Under the pieces are notes generated by a model. That model searched no databases, was not told where the DNA came from, and saw only the letters and a list, made by a program, of their open reading frames with translations. From assembly GCA_018398585.1 (NCBI GenBank), contig JAGTTD010000011.1, positions 18,219,346-18,283,345 on the forward strand: a stretch of 64,000 nt of DNA. Reading direction: 5' to 3'. Below, piece after piece: positions 33,401 through 44,180 of this stretch; the first letter of the stretch is position 1; the number at the start of each line of letters is the position of its first letter. The DNA is from Simmondsia chinensis. Taxonomy: Eukaryota > Streptophyta > Magnoliopsida > Caryophyllales > Simmondsiaceae. Position numbers and translations under genes: made by a program.

Positions 33401-33508
33401 TGTCTCAGGCCATTCTCTTGGTTGCTTCTCCACAACTTGTGATGTACTAATGTTCCCATTTTCCATAGCTATGCTTCCTGCCATTCTCATAACTGCCCTG
33501 ATACCAAC
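30419..33508 (-). pseudogene. Internal region 2: gag with zinc knuckle, degenerate peptide repeats, protease-like block, chromodomain remnant
   Basis: The minus-strand order is as follows. A zinc knuckle CFLCGENHYTHDC (CX2CX4HX4C) lies at about 33170-33215. A 1.4-kb stretch rich in TGCGCA-like words (31680-33120) encodes degenerate repeats of the form QAKGIxxTKAxxxAEVQ. The protease-like LEDDFKTVLGMNFFDALKRL is at about 31505-31565. A KYMEYVVHRKGLPNIEASGG segment at about 30480-30540 matches the end of a chromodomain (Y-L-V-K-W-K-G-L-P-x-x-E-A-S-W-E pattern). The frame is broken, and no polymerase or integrase catalytic motifs are present. Confidence 0.7.
33494..33508 (-). other. Primer-binding site of the chromovirus derivative
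   Basis: The minus strand reads GTTGGTATCAGGGCAG next to the LTR end. It matches the tRNA-Met-type TGGTATCAGAGC with one change. Confidence 0.65.
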
Positions 33509-34382
33509 TATCACGGGATGGTTTTTGACACCCTTTTCAAGCCCGTGCGCCACTTAACTTTGCTCCAAAAATTCCTCGTTGTGTCAGGCTACCCGAAAAC
33601 CTGGAGGTTATGTTTATGCGGGATAATATAATGCGGAAGTATTTGACACAAGGAAAGTGTCTAGAAAGCAAGGGAAAATATTAGGGACACAACTATGATT
33701 CACACGGTTTAAGTATTTGGAATAATAGAGAGAGAGTTTGGATGAACTAGATGATCTTAGTCACCCTTGGCCAAATGCCACTTCTCTTATTTATACTCAA
33801 GCATATTTTCAAATAAAGGAATACATCTCTTCACCAAAAGACATAATTCTACCTATGTACATGCACTACATGGATGGGACACAACTTCTCATGCCAACCG
33901 TGTACAATGCATCCAAATCTAAGTACATGAATATTAAATAACAAGTACGGGACGTGCCCCCTTAGAGCAAGCAGTGTCAATGAACCAAGTCAAGGCTCAT
34001 TGGTCACATCTCTACTTGTCAAAGGACACGCCTCTATGGAAGGGATGTGACCCCTCATGAGGCCCGTGCACTTGGACCATGTCAAGGACCCAAGGGACAC
34101 GTCTCTCCATGCCAAGGGACATGTCTCTCCCACATGCACGCATCTAACAAAGGAAGGGTCATGTCCATTCCCAAAGGCCCGTGTGCATGGACCTTCTCGA
34201 GGCCCCATGGGACACGTCCTTTGCACCGAGGGACATGACTCTTCATACATACATGAACTTAAACTCAAAACACACGCATGAATATTCTTGAAGGCACTAG
34301 AACATCCTAGGCCCATCTAGAATATTTCTACGTACAAGGCCTACTTAAGTAAAAATCCTACAAAGATAGGCGGTCCATGACA
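33509..34382 (-). repeat. LTR copy c (5' LTR)
   Basis: 874 bp. The low-coordinate end reads TATCACGGG rather than TGTCACGGG, a one-base decay of the terminal dinucleotide. Confidence 0.85.
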
Positions 34383-34386
34383 CTAA

Positions 34387-34622
34387 TGTCACGGGCTGCC
34401 TTTGGCTGACACTGTCCTCGGTGCTCAATAAGCAGACATATGCCATATGGGGTCTCCTTAGCTTGTCCGATACTAATGCGCATTGATTGTGTTCAGGTAT
34501 GCCGTGTATTTCGTCTCTTGAAGGTGCATATTGCTGCTTGTTGACCATAGGGGGTAGGCTGGCCCGGTCCTAGCCTCAGGGGCCTGGCCACCGCACGGGT
34601 GATTTGCGCTCATCCCGTGACA
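34387..34622 (+). repeat. TRIM LTR 1
   Basis: 236 bp. Followed by the primer-binding site at 34623-34636. Confidence 0.85.
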
Positions 34623-35100
34623 AGTGGTATCAGAGCGAGGCTCAGGATACGCGAGTAAGCAGCTGTGTTGGGACTGAGCTTGTCCGTGGTGTTGGACACT
34701 CCTGGGGAATGGGAGTTGCTCATGTCCAAGGTGCGTCGAGTGGATTTGTCCGTGGGTATGGACACTCCTTCTGTGGGAGGGCCACTCTAACGAGGAACTT
34801 TCAGAGTGAAATTAAGTGGCTCGCGGTTCCGGTTGTGGCGGAAGGCGCACCGTGTTGGGTGCAAGTCAGGCTTGCTGACTATATGGCTGGCTTATTGTGT
34901 GGATATTGGGCCGATCCTTGGGGTGTAGTACAAAGTTCACAAGGTGAAGAATCAACAAGCGTCGTGGAGTGAGGCGTGTACGTGGTGCACTATGGTGCAT
35001 GGAGCCGGCAAGTTGCTTTTTGGGCACGCTGCTTATCGTTGGGCGAGTGTCAATGGCATGTCAGAGGTGTCACGCTGGAAGGGATGATGATGTGGTCATC

Positions 35101-35589
35101 TGTCATGATTGGGATGGGATTAGGAATAAGTAGTTAATCTCTTTAGTATAATCCATGTAATAAGGCGGTGATTAGTTCATGTACTAAGTAGTTAAGAAGC
35201 TTTTGTGCATAAGTGAGGTCAATAGCGGTGCAAGGTGGTCAAGGGTGGGGGCTTAAGTAGCTAGAGTCGGTTAAGAGTAAGGTATTGGTGCAATGTATTA
35301 GCTAGTAGTATAAGTAGTAGTTCATCTCTTGTAGAATCATAATGTTGATGAATGATGAATTGATCTTTCTCTCTCTTTGAGTTCAATGCTCTCTATCTCT
35401 TGCCTTCTCCTCTCAATCTCTACTTCTCATCTTGTTATCTCCTCTTGATCTCATCTTATCCTTCTTATCCTCATCTATGATCACTAATTCTCCATTGAAT
35501 TCTATTGATTCATATCTTGATCGCATTTCTTAGTGTGATTTACTATCAAAACCCTAGGTTATAATTTATATTGAACTTGAATCATAACA
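35101..35589. mobile_element. Solo LTR with perfect 5-bp target duplication, inside the TRIM
   Basis: The ends are TGTCATGATTGGGATG and TGAATCATAACA, with TCATC on both sides (35096-35100 and 35590-35594). The second TRIM internal region lacks this 489-bp segment at the homologous point (near 36405) and so serves as the empty site. The internal region is T/C-rich on the plus strand (CTCTCTATCTCTT blocks). Its parent element is not elsewhere in the window. Confidence 0.9.
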
Positions 35590-35685
35590 TCATCCCATGA
35601 CCAATCAAGGCTGCTCGAGATACAGGGATCCGACGATGGGCAAGCACCCGCAACGAGGATGTTCACGGAATTAGGTAGGGGAGAA

Positions 35686-35932
35686 TGTCACGGGCCACCT
35701 TTGATTGATATTGTCCTCGGTGCTCAATAAGCAGACATATGCCATATGGGGTCTCCTTAGCCTGTCCGATACTCATGCGCATTGATTGTGTTCAGGTGTG
35801 TCCGTGGTATGTCATGTATTTCATCTCTTGAAGGTGCATATTGCTGCTTGTTGATCATAGGGGGTAGGCTGGCCCGGCCCTAACCTCAGGGGGCTGGGCG
35901 CTGCACGGGTGATCTGCGCTCATCCCGCGACA
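35686..35932 (+). repeat. TRIM LTR 2 (middle)
   Basis: 247 bp, with polypurine tract before it and primer site (AGTGGTATCAAAGC) after it, as expected for an LTR shared by two units. Confidence 0.85.
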
Positions 35933-36501
35933 AGTGGTATCAAAGCGAGGCCCATGATACATGAGTAAGCAGCTGTGGTGGGACCGAGCTTGTCTGTGGT
36001 GTTGGACACTCCTGGGGAATGGGAGTTGCTCGTGTCCTAGGTGCGTCAAGCGGGTTTTTCCATGGGTATGGACACTCCTTGTGTGGGAGGGGCACTTTAA
36101 CGAGGAACTTTTGGAGTGAAGTTGAGTGGCTCGCGGTTTCGGTTGTAGCGGAAGGTGCATCGTGTTGGGTGTTTGTCAAGCGTGCTGACTGTATGGCTGG
36201 CTTATTGCGTGGAGATTGGGCCGATCCTTGGGGTGCAGTGCAAAGTTCACAAGGTGAAGAGTCAACAAGCTTTGTGGAGCGAGACGTGTAAGTGGTGCAC
36301 TACGGTGCATGGAGCTGGCAGGTTGCTTTTTGGGCACGCTGCTTATCGTCCAGCAAGTGTCAATGGCATGTCAGAGGTGTCATGCTGGAGGGGATGACGA
36401 TGTGGTCGTCCCGTGACCAATCGAGGCTGCTAGAGATGCAGGGATGCGACGATGGGCAAGCACCCGCAACGAGGACGTTTGTGGAATTAGGTGGGGGAGA
36501 A

Positions 36502-36748
36502 TGTCATGGGCTGCCTTTGGCTGAAACTGTACCCGGTGCTCAATAAGCAGACATATGCCATATGGGGTCTCCTTAGCTTGTCCGATATCAATGCGCATTG
36601 ATTGTGTTCAAGTATGTCCGTGGTATGCCGTGTATTTCGTCTCTTAAAGGTGCCTATTGCTGCTTGCTAACCATAGGGGGTAGGCTAGCCTGGCCCTAGC
36701 CTCAAGGGCCTGGGCACCGCATGGGTGATTTGCGCTCATCCCGTGACA
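36502..36748 (+). repeat. TRIM LTR 3
   Basis: 247 bp. It ends at 36748, where the RTE LINE sequence resumes. Confidence 0.85.
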
Positions 36749-37486
36749 GACAGCACATGTAGAAGATGAAGTTAGTAGAAATGAGGATGTTGAGATGGAT
36801 GTGTGGACATACACTGATGGATAGAACCAAAAATGAAGTCATAAGGAGTAAATTAAGCATGACCCCAATCGGGGATAAGCTGCGGGAGCAACATTTGAGG
36901 TGGTTTGGGCATGTTAGGAGGAGACCGAGCACTGCACCTGTCAGGAGATGCAGACAACTCCATATTACAGACGGGAGGAGATGAAGAGGCTGACCAAAGA
37001 AGAGTTGGATGGAAGCAATTTGACAGGACCTCGCCTATCTCAACCTCTGTGAAGAAATGGCCTTAGATAGAACCTAGTGGAGGATTAGTATAGGGGTAAC
37101 AAATATAGCGGGGTAGGAACGTCGAGTACTTTTAGGCTAGTACTAGCACCACCAGGGGTCTTACATGCCTGTATAGTTTACGCATTTCTTCCTTGCTTCT
37201 TGTTGCCTACATCATTTATATGCTTGCATGTTTTCGTTAGGTAGGCTCCCTTCAATAGATGCTTGGTGCTTTCGCATTTTGCTCTTGCTTAGATACTTCC
37301 ATGCTTGTCATGCTCTCCGTGTTTTTTTGCCCTCTCGCTTTTCAAGATGGGGATCCTCGGGAACAGCCTGTCATTAGGGTATCCCCCTGATGGGGTAAGG
37401 TTGTGTACATCCTACCCCTCCCAGTCCCTGCTCACGCGGGAGCCCTTGTGGCACTGGGCCTGTTGTTGTTGTTATTGTTGTTGTTA
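36749..37486 (+). pseudogene. RTE-type LINE, copy 1, 3' part and tail
   Basis: It resumes the reading cut at 27394. VEMRMLRWMCGHTLMDR and then LREQHLRWFGHVRRRP are the conserved C-terminal blocks of plant RTE proteins. The 3' UTR has the family tail: GGGAACAGCCT, GTACATCC, CTACCCCTCCCAG, then GGCACTGGGCCTG and a TTG-repeat end (37463-37486). Stops and shifts are present. Confidence 0.85.
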
Positions 37487-37658
37487 AATATAAAATGTGT
37501 TTTGTGCGTATAAAAGATATTATTAATATTTTAAAATTATATTACATTTAAAAAAATGTTTCAAACATCCTTAAGAATATTTTCATTGTTTAAAAATATA
37601 TTTGAATGATTTTAAATATTTTCGGTTATCGTGGTTTTAAATATTATCATAATATGTT
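37487..37658. repeat. AT-rich repeat between the two RTE copies
   Basis: ATTTTAAATATTTT-like monotony, the same kind as 24770-24838, 38850-39170 and 39516-39740. It is part of the host sequence of the LINE insertions. Confidence 0.45.
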
Positions 37659-38846
37659 GTAGGGGTTCACCAAGGGTCTGCCTTGAGCCCATATCTGTTC
37701 ATTATGGTTATGGACGAGCTCACTAGGCACATCCAGGGATGTGTACCTTGGTGCATGCTTTTTGCAGATGACATAGTACTGGTGGGGGAGTCGCGGGAAG
37801 AGATAAATGTGAAACTAGAACTATGGAGAGGAGTTCTAGAGTCGAAGGGTTTGCGTCTAAGCAGAGCCAAGACCGAGCACATGGAACTCAAGTTCGATCC
37901 ATCTACCACCCCTAGCCGAGAAGAAGTAAAGATTGGACACGAGGCCATTTCGAAGACGGAGAGATTCAGGTACTTAGGGTCCATGATACAGTACAATGGT
38001 GAAGTGGACAAGGATGTCAGCTACAGGATCAAAGCGGGTTGGCACAAGTGGAGGATGGCCTCTGCTGTACTTTGTGATAGGAAATTCGCCCTTGAAGCTA
38101 AAGGGAAGATACTATTAGACGGTGGTGCGGCCAGCCATGACGTATGGGACGGAGTGCAGGGCGATGAAACAACAACACACTCAGAAAATGAGGGTGGCGG
38201 AGATGCGAAGGCTGAGGTGGATGTGCTGACATACAAGGAAGGATAGGATCAGAAACGACATCATAAGAGGCAAATTGGGCGTAGCTCCCATTGATGATAA
38301 ATTAAGGGAGCAACGTTTGAGGTGGTTCGGACATGTCAGAAGGAGACCGGACGAAGCTCCAATCAGAAGATGCGAACAGCCTATTACTACATTAGGCAGA
38401 AGAGGCAGAGGCAGACCGAAGAAGAGATGGCTTGAGATGATCCGACAAGACCTCACCCACCTAAACCTTCGAGAGGAGATAGCCTTAGATAGGGCCCAAT
38501 GGAGGGCTAGCATAGGGGTTTTAGATGACTCAGTTAGAGTAGGGTGGTCTTTATCTCTATCTTTCTATCCCTATCTCATTCTCTTTCTCGTTCTCGTCCT
38601 CGTCCTCGTCCTCGTTCTCGTTCTCTTTCTTGTTCTTTTTTTCTTTTTTTTGGGGCCATACTTATGCTTTCTGATGTTTGCTAGGTCTTTGGTTGATGGA
38701 TGCAAGACCATCTTCTTAGGCTGGGGGTCCTAGGAAACAACCTCTCTTCAAGGTAGCCCCCTGAAGGGGGAAGATTGCGTACATCTACCCTCCCCAGACC
38801 CTGCTTTTGGCGGGAGCCCTTGGTGGCACTGGGTTTGTTGTTGTTG
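37659..38846 (+). pseudogene. RTE-type LINE, copy 2, 5'-truncated
   Basis: It begins within reverse transcriptase at QGSALSPYLF, then MLFADDIVLVGESREE (catalytic FADD, about 37755-37800), YLGSMIQYNGEVDKDV and HKWRMASAVLCDRK. A frameshift near 38130-38245 precedes REQRLRWFGHVRRRP (about 38300-38350). The 3' UTR ends GGCACTGGGTTTG and TTG repeats. A pyrimidine microsatellite of CTCGTC/CTCGTT units lies at 38585-38640. It is better preserved than copy 1. Confidence 0.85.
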
Positions 38847-39171
38847 TATAAGTTTTACATTTTAAAAATTTTGTGATATTTTACTTATCCATAAAAAAAA
38901 TTCTAAATACTTTAAGAAATATTTTCAATTTTAAAAAATATATTAGACATTAACAAAATATTTTTTTAATCTTTGAAATTATTTTAAAATATTTTATAAA
39001 TATTTAAATATATGTTATTTAAATTTTTTTAACATATTTAAAGTATCTTTTTAAATATATAAAGTAGCTTTCAATGTTTAAAATATATTTTAGATATTTA
39101 AAATTTTTTTGAGTATATGAAATATATTTTTAAATATATAATATACTTTCTAATTATTGAAAACCAAACGT
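38847..39171. repeat. AT-rich repeat, continuation
   Basis: Repeated ATTTAAAATATTTTT and AAATATATAAAGTA words. No coding or RNA feature. Confidence 0.45.
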
Positions 39172-39515
39172 CCTTGTACTTTGTTCATTATATCAATTTA
39201 GCCATTTTACTTTTAATTGTGTTAATTTAGTCCCTTTACAATTTAAAATGTGTCAATTTGGTCCCTAGAGAAAATTTTATGTTAAGTTTTTAATAAATTT
39301 TTTAATGGTTTGGCTACAAATTGTGCTAAATTGAGTCAAATGATGAATTTATAATAAGTTACTTGCATCTAATATAATTTTATCTTTCAAAATTACGTCA
39401 TTAATTTAACTTAAATGTTACCATAGGACTAAATTGACACATTTTGAATTGTTCAGTAACTAAATTGACACAATTAAAAGTACAAGGACCAAACTGACAT
39501 AGTGGGTAAAATATA
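39172..39515. mobile_element. MITE with long inverted repeats (CTTGTACTTTTAATTGTGT type)
   Basis: The left part (39172-39245) contains TTTTACTTTTAATTGTGT and TCAATTTAG. The right part (39440-39515) carries the reverse complement, TGACACAATTAAAAGTACAAGG. Internal GTCCCT/TTGACAC blocks repeat in inverted form. This is the familiar layout of plant Mutator-like MITEs. The ends and target duplication are not sharp. Confidence 0.55.
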
Positions 39516-39751
39516 GCGAACTTTGGTATAAATAACTCTATTTTATTAAATATTTAGAATATTATACAACTATTTAAAATATTTTCTAAAATATTCAGAA
39601 AAATTTAAATATGAAAATTATTTTCCTAGGTATTTAAAATATTTTTTTATATTTAAAACTCTTTAAAATTTGGAAATATGTGTAAATGTAAACAACTTTT
39701 ATCTTTAGTTAAAGTAGCTTTTATGTATTTTTTGTTTGTTTAGTGTTGTGT
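39516..39751. repeat. AT-rich repeat, continuation
   Basis: ATTTAAAATATTTT words again, now to the right of the MITE. Nothing else seen. Confidence 0.4.
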
Positions 39752-39861
39752 CGCTAAACTGCTTCCCTTTAAAATAGCATCCCGTAAAGATGGAGTTACA
39801 TACATCTTACCTCTTAGACTTTGATATGGGGGAGCTTTATGAGGCACTGGGTTGTTGTTGT
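39752..39861 (+). mobile_element. Old RTE/SINE 3' tail
   Basis: AAACTGCTTCCCTTTAAAAT, ACATACATCTTACCTC and GAGGCACTGGGTTGTTGTTG follow in the same order as the tails of the RTE copies and the 5S SINE, but more diverged. The 5' part is gone, so a LINE and a SINE cannot be told apart. Confidence 0.55.
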
Positions 39862-39980
39862 AGTAAGTGTTGCCGAAAAAGTTACCAAATTTGAGAGTAT
39901 CTAAAAAATATTTCAATATTTTAGGATACTTGAAAAACATTTTACTAAATCTTTCTTTTTTTTTTTTTTTTTTCTTTCTA
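39862..39980. repeat. Right arm of the split AT-rich TIR element, plus poly(T)
   Basis: The reverse complement of 39885-39950 parallels 24630-24700 imperfectly. A T-rich run (39953-39974) closes it. Confidence 0.35.
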
Positions 39981-40006
39981 GTTCGTTTGGTAGATTTTTA
40001 ACTTAC

Positions 40007-40446
40007 TAAAATTATCACTTAGGTACCCTGAAGTTTGGCCATTAATCACCTAAGTACCCTGATATTTCAATATATACAATGAGGTACCCTAAGGTTTGAA
40101 TATTTTAGTACTTAGGTACCGTATGTCGGAATTTAATGAATTTTGTGAGAATCTGAACAATTCCATGCAAAAGATGCTAATGTAATGTACGATTACGATG
40201 ACATATATAAACTATGTCAATTTCTACAAAAAGTCAACGAATTATAATAAAAATTCACTGAATTTGGATGTAAACTACATACATATTGCCAAAAGTTCCA
40301 TAAAAAATCATCAAATTTCAATGAATATACTTATATATTGTCAGAATTATACTTTAGCATTTTTTAAAAAAAATCTATTAAATTTTGGAAGAAGAATACT
40401 TCATAAAAATTTTTAAACTTCAAGATACCTAAGTGATAATTTTTTA
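40007..40446. mobile_element. MITE with AATTATCACTTAGGTACC inverted ends
   Basis: The left end reads AATTATCACTTAGGTACCCT and the right end the reverse complement of AATTATCACTTAGGTATCTT. A second outward copy of the right end lies at 44265-44296, beyond the gypsy insertion, so the original element may have extended to 44296. No coding sequence. The family resembles Mutator-like MITEs with ACCCTGA(A/G)GTTT motifs. Confidence 0.65.
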
Positions 40447-40467
40447 AACCTCAAAATATCCCATTAT

Positions 40468-41149
40468 TGATGTAGCGCGTAAGTGAAAAATGGGAAAATA
40501 GGAAGGATTCAACAACCTTCCCTTTAATTTTATTAAGAACTAATAAAACAAGGGGGAAAAAACTCAATTTCTCACAACCCTAGAAAGAGAGAAAACTCTA
40601 AATCTTTAAAATAAATTTGAAATTGAATAGCTACCTAAACCCTAGTCTTCCTCTTGTTTATATAGATGAGCTAATTGAATAAGAATAAAACACTAAAAAA
40701 TAAGTCAAAATTTAAATCTGAAAACTAAAAACTAATCCTTATTAAAATCAAACTCTATTTGCATCCAAGTCCTCTGTACCGTCAACCTAATGTCGTGATC
40801 AATCCACCAGAACTGTTGTCTCGCCAAGCAACCCACCAATTTTGAGCGCGCTGCATTGCCCCGCCTATCTTTGGCATTATTGTCCCGCCCGTTCTTGGCG
40901 CCACCGTCTCGCCTAAATTAAGCCGCCAATGCCTGTAGGGCGCCCGCATCATCCTCTCCGAGTTGGAGGGAATTCGCGTTTGAATTTGCCAAGGGGTCTT
41001 CTTGGTTAATCATACCAAGTAGAGTTTCCTCACCCCGGCCGCAAATCTTGTCGAGCTCGTATCCGCCATGCTTCCCCAAGTGTTGGCTGTTGATCTATTA
41101 TGCCAACATATGGGTTGTAACTTCTCCTGTCAAGGAATGAACGACATCA
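40468..41149 (-). repeat. 3' LTR of the deleted gypsy element
   Basis: 682 bp, collinear with 43496-44180. It shares the AACTAATAAAACAAGGGG and CTTGTTTATATAGA-type blocks; the latter is a TATA-like site on the minus strand. Confidence 0.85.
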
Positions 41150-41255
41150 TCTTCTCTAAATTGGAAAGAATTCGTCCACAAATTTGCCACGGAACCATTT
41201 GAACCATTCTTGCCAATGTGCCGGAGATCCTTATTTGGACCTTCTTCTATCTTGC

Positions 41256-41654
41256 CTATTTGGATATGAAGCCTCGCGTCTTCTTATGTGGACATAGGAG
41301 ATGGCACATCGGCGCAACGTCTACCGGTGAATGAAGAACAACGTTGTTGCCAATTCTGAGCGGTGGAGACCTTGTGTTGCAATTTATCGAGTTGTCAAAT
41401 ACCCACTTGGCGTGACACAACTTCTGCTCCCAACTCCAGATGTGCTTGGTGACAAAATAACGAACTAAGGGACCCAACATTCTTCTCCCCATCTCTGTCA
41501 GGACAACCGCAAGTGATGTGGAAGGCTCACAATATATGGTTACCCCATTGACAGATCTGCCACCAACATCTTCCCGCCATGTCTCGTCCTTCTTAGGTGA
41601 CAAAAGTGTCGTAAACACTTGAAGCCTGGAATCCTGAAGCTTTGCAAGGCTCAC
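41256..41654 (-). pseudogene. Integrase fragment of the deleted gypsy element
   Basis: The minus frame carries GPLVRYFVTKHIWSWEQKLC followed by HAKWVFDNSINCNTRSPP. This matches the W-(D/E)-x-x-L-x-x-A-E-F-A-Y-N-x-x-x-N-x-S-T-x-x-S-P-F block after the catalytic core of chromovirus-type integrases. The catalytic residues themselves are missing. Confidence 0.65.
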
Positions 41655-41699
41655 TCAGGGAGGGAGCTTACCAGGTAACTCCCTTCTCGGTGTCTGACC

Positions 41700-43495
41700 T
41701 TTCCACTATGGAATTTGCCCTACCGCCGACACAGCTCCCGGTACTTCTTCCGGCTCTTCAGCTCTTCCGGTCGGCGTATTTCCTATGCCAGCACAATTGT
41801 TTCCTTGCCCCCGCCAACATCTTTGGGGAGCAAGGGTGTAACCGAGGGACTTTAGATCCTTGGTGTCCTCCGGTTGTGGAGCTTCACTCTTTTTAGACAA
41901 TAAGACTATCCTTGTGCCCTCAAACACAAAGCTATAGGGGTTTCATCTTCCGTCTTGGATGGCGCCTCTATCGAACTGCCATTGTCGGCCCAAAAGCAAA
42001 TGACATGAGTCCATGACTACCACGTAACACCACACTAGTCCCGATATTTTGATCCAATGGAAAAGCTAACCAGACATCATTTTGAGACGATTACTTGGTT
42101 TCTTTTCTTGAGTTAAGACAACTTATATGGGTTCGAATGATCCTCCGTCTTCAACCTAAGCTTTTTGCACAGCTTCTTTGGAGATGACATTCTTACAGCT
42201 TCCCGAGTCAACCACTAGGCGGCATATCCTCTTGCCAACAGTGCAAATGGTCTGGAAGATGTTACTCCTCAGCCAGTTGTCTCCCTCCTCTTCTTCCTTA
42301 GGCACAATACAAACTCGCCTCACAACAAGTCGATGGCCCTTGTCAACTGCAACTGCTTCTTCACCCTGTGGCCCCAACTCGTCGCTAGCCGCTTCCTCAA
42401 CTACCTTGCCATCTTCAGCTTGGAGAACCTCGATGTACAACCCCTTGCCCGGTCTATCACTCTTCTGACACTCAACGGCACGGTGTCCCATCTCTCCACA
42501 CTTGAAACAATAGGTTTTGGAGCTACTTGCCAATTCCTTCCCGAGGTTGGCGGCAACCAGCTTCCGTTGCATATCCGAGTTGATTAATCGTACCTGGTCA
42601 TGCCCACTATCCTTGGTGTTCCCAGCACCGCCAACTTGAAGACGCTTCTATTGCTTCTCGACATTCATTGCCCTCTGACTCGCTTCCGAGACCAAAAGGA
42701 TGTCGAACATGTTCAACACCTCCTGTATCGACTCATTCAACCCACCAACATATCGATCCGCTAGCTACTCCCCCGATTTGGCCAAGTCATTCCTGGCGAC
42801 TAAGGAGTAGAATTCTGCCGTGTACTCCTCCAAGGTACGAGAACCCTGTCGTAAGCTTTGAAGGCGTTGATACATCACCTTGGCGTGATTGTGAGGCAGG
42901 AAGGCGCCTCTCATGTGCTTTTTCATCTTCTCCCACGTCTTAATTCTCTCCTTTCCTTGTTGAAGTCGTGAATGCTTCAACTACTACAACCAGGCGGCTA
43001 CCTTACCCTGTAGCCTAGTAGCGACCAATGGCACTTGCTTCCTCTCTAGAACCTCCTTGAATTTAAGGACTTCCTCCACTGCCTCAAGCCAATCCCAGAA
43101 TTTCTTTGGGCGACTTCCGCCATTGAACTCCGGAATCTCAATCCGAAGACTGGATTCCCACCTACGATCATCTCAATCGTTAGTGTCACTGGTATTAGGC
43201 CAAGTTCTCCTCTGCCTTCAATCTAGTAGCTCAGCATCCGGGAACGAATTCTAGAAGCTACCATCCGTCTCCTCTTCTTCACCCGGTGTCGGCGGGTTTT
43301 AGGGTTGGGCTCCTAGCGCCTGCTTAGGATTTGCCCCCAATTGAATCAAGCAATGCTCGCCATAATTTCTCCTTGAACTCATCTAACCTCCTCTCGGACT
43401 GTCGCTAGAAATCCCGCTCATATACTTCTTCGATGACGGTGTATTTTTGCCGCCTACGGGCCATCTCAGAAGTCATTCTAAGCTTTGATACCAAT
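41700..43495 (-). pseudogene. Gag with zinc knuckle and start of protease
   Basis: Gag: 42765-42980 shows MKKHMRGAFLPHNHAKVMYQ followed by LQSLRQGSRTLEEYTAEFY, the standard gypsy gag core. The zinc knuckle CFKCGEMGHRAVEC (CX2CX4HX4C) is at about 42470-42515. An acidic linker (GKVVEEAASDELGPQGEEA) leads to RLVVDSGSCKNVIS (about 42170-42220), the protease start with its DSGS active-site motif. Stops follow. The remainder to 41700 is unreadable protease/RT-linker decay. Confidence 0.75.
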
Positions 43496-44180
43496 TGATG
43501 CAGTGTGTAAGTGAAAAATTGGGGAAACGGGAAGGATTAAATAGCCTTCCCTTTAATTTTATTAAGAACTAATAAAACAAGGGGAAAATAAACTCAATTT
43601 CTCACAACCCGAAAAAGAGAGAAAACTCTAAATTTTAAAATAAATCTGAAATTGAGTAGCTACCTATACCCTAGTCTTTCTCTTGCTTATATAGAGGAGC
43701 TAGCTGAATAAGAATAAAACACTAAAAAATAATTCAAAATTTAAATCTGAAAACTAAAAACTAATCCTAATCAAAATCAAACTCTATCTGCGTCCGCATC
43801 CTCCTTGCCACCAACCCAATGCCGTGATCAATCGGCCAGAACTGTTGTCCTGCTAAGCAACCTGCCAATCTTGAACGCAAAGCTGCATCACCCGACCTAT
43901 CTTTGGCATCATTGTCCCGCCCGTTCTTAGCGCCAACATTTCGCTTGGATAAGCCGCCAATGCCTATAGGGCAGCTGAATCATCCTCTCCAAGTTGGAGG
44001 GAATTCGCCCTCGAATTAGCCAAGGGGTCTTCTTGGTTAATCCTACCAGGCAGAGTTTCCTCACCCTAGTTGCCAATCTTGTCGAGCTCCAATCAGCCAT
44101 GCTTCCCCCGGTGTTGGCTGTTGGTCTATTTTGCCAACATACGGACTGTAGCTTGTCCCGCCAAGGCTTGAATGACATCA
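43496..44180 (-). repeat. 5' LTR of the deleted gypsy element
   Basis: 685 bp. The primer site abuts its low-coordinate end. Confidence 0.85.

Larger units (their letters stand above)
27395..34382 (-). mobile_element. Chromovirus-derived gypsy element in tandem LTR-internal-LTR-internal-LTR form
   Basis: Three LTRs (27395-28235, 29546-30418, 33509-34382) share ends of TGTCACGG...GTCCGTGACA type and are alike throughout. They enclose two internal regions: a short one (28236-29545) homologous to the 3' part of the long one (30419-33508). On the minus strand the long region has a tRNA-Met-type primer site, gag with zinc knuckle, a protease-like block, a decayed chromodomain and a GGTGGGGGAGAG polypurine tract. 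Reverse transcriptase, RNase H and most of integrase are missing. It lies within an RTE LINE. A clean target duplication is not visible. Confidence 0.8.
34387..36748 (+). mobile_element. TRIM-like short LTR element in tandem LTR-internal-LTR-internal-LTR form
   Basis: Three LTRs of 236-247 bp (34387-34622, 35686-35932, 36502-36748) all begin TGTCA(C/T)GGGC and end ATCCCG(T/C)GACA. Each of the first two is followed by AGTGGTATCA(G/A)AGCGAGG, the tRNA-Met primer site, so the orientation is plus. The second and third LTRs are preceded by a GGTAGGGGAGAA or GGTGGGGGAGAA polypurine tract. Internal regions are 1063 bp (with a 489-bp solo LTR inside) and 569 bp. There is no gene. Small size and lack of coding fit the TRIM class. 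Confidence 0.85.
40468..44180 (-). mobile_element. Ty3/gypsy deletion derivative with perfect target duplication
   Basis: LTRs 40468-41149 and 43496-44180 have TGATG...CATCA ends. ATTAT flanks both sides (40463-40467 and 44181-44185). The minus strand gives LTR, primer site (ATTGGTATCAAAGC at about 43482-43495), gag, the start of protease, then a short piece of integrase. Reverse transcriptase and RNase H are absent, so 3.7 kb remain. The insertion split a MITE-like sequence (40007-44296). Confidence 0.9.

Noticed and set aside
40007..40446. miRNA precursor
   Set aside because: The inverted ends are those of a MITE. The distance between arms and the lack of a short hairpin give no reason to call a miRNA.
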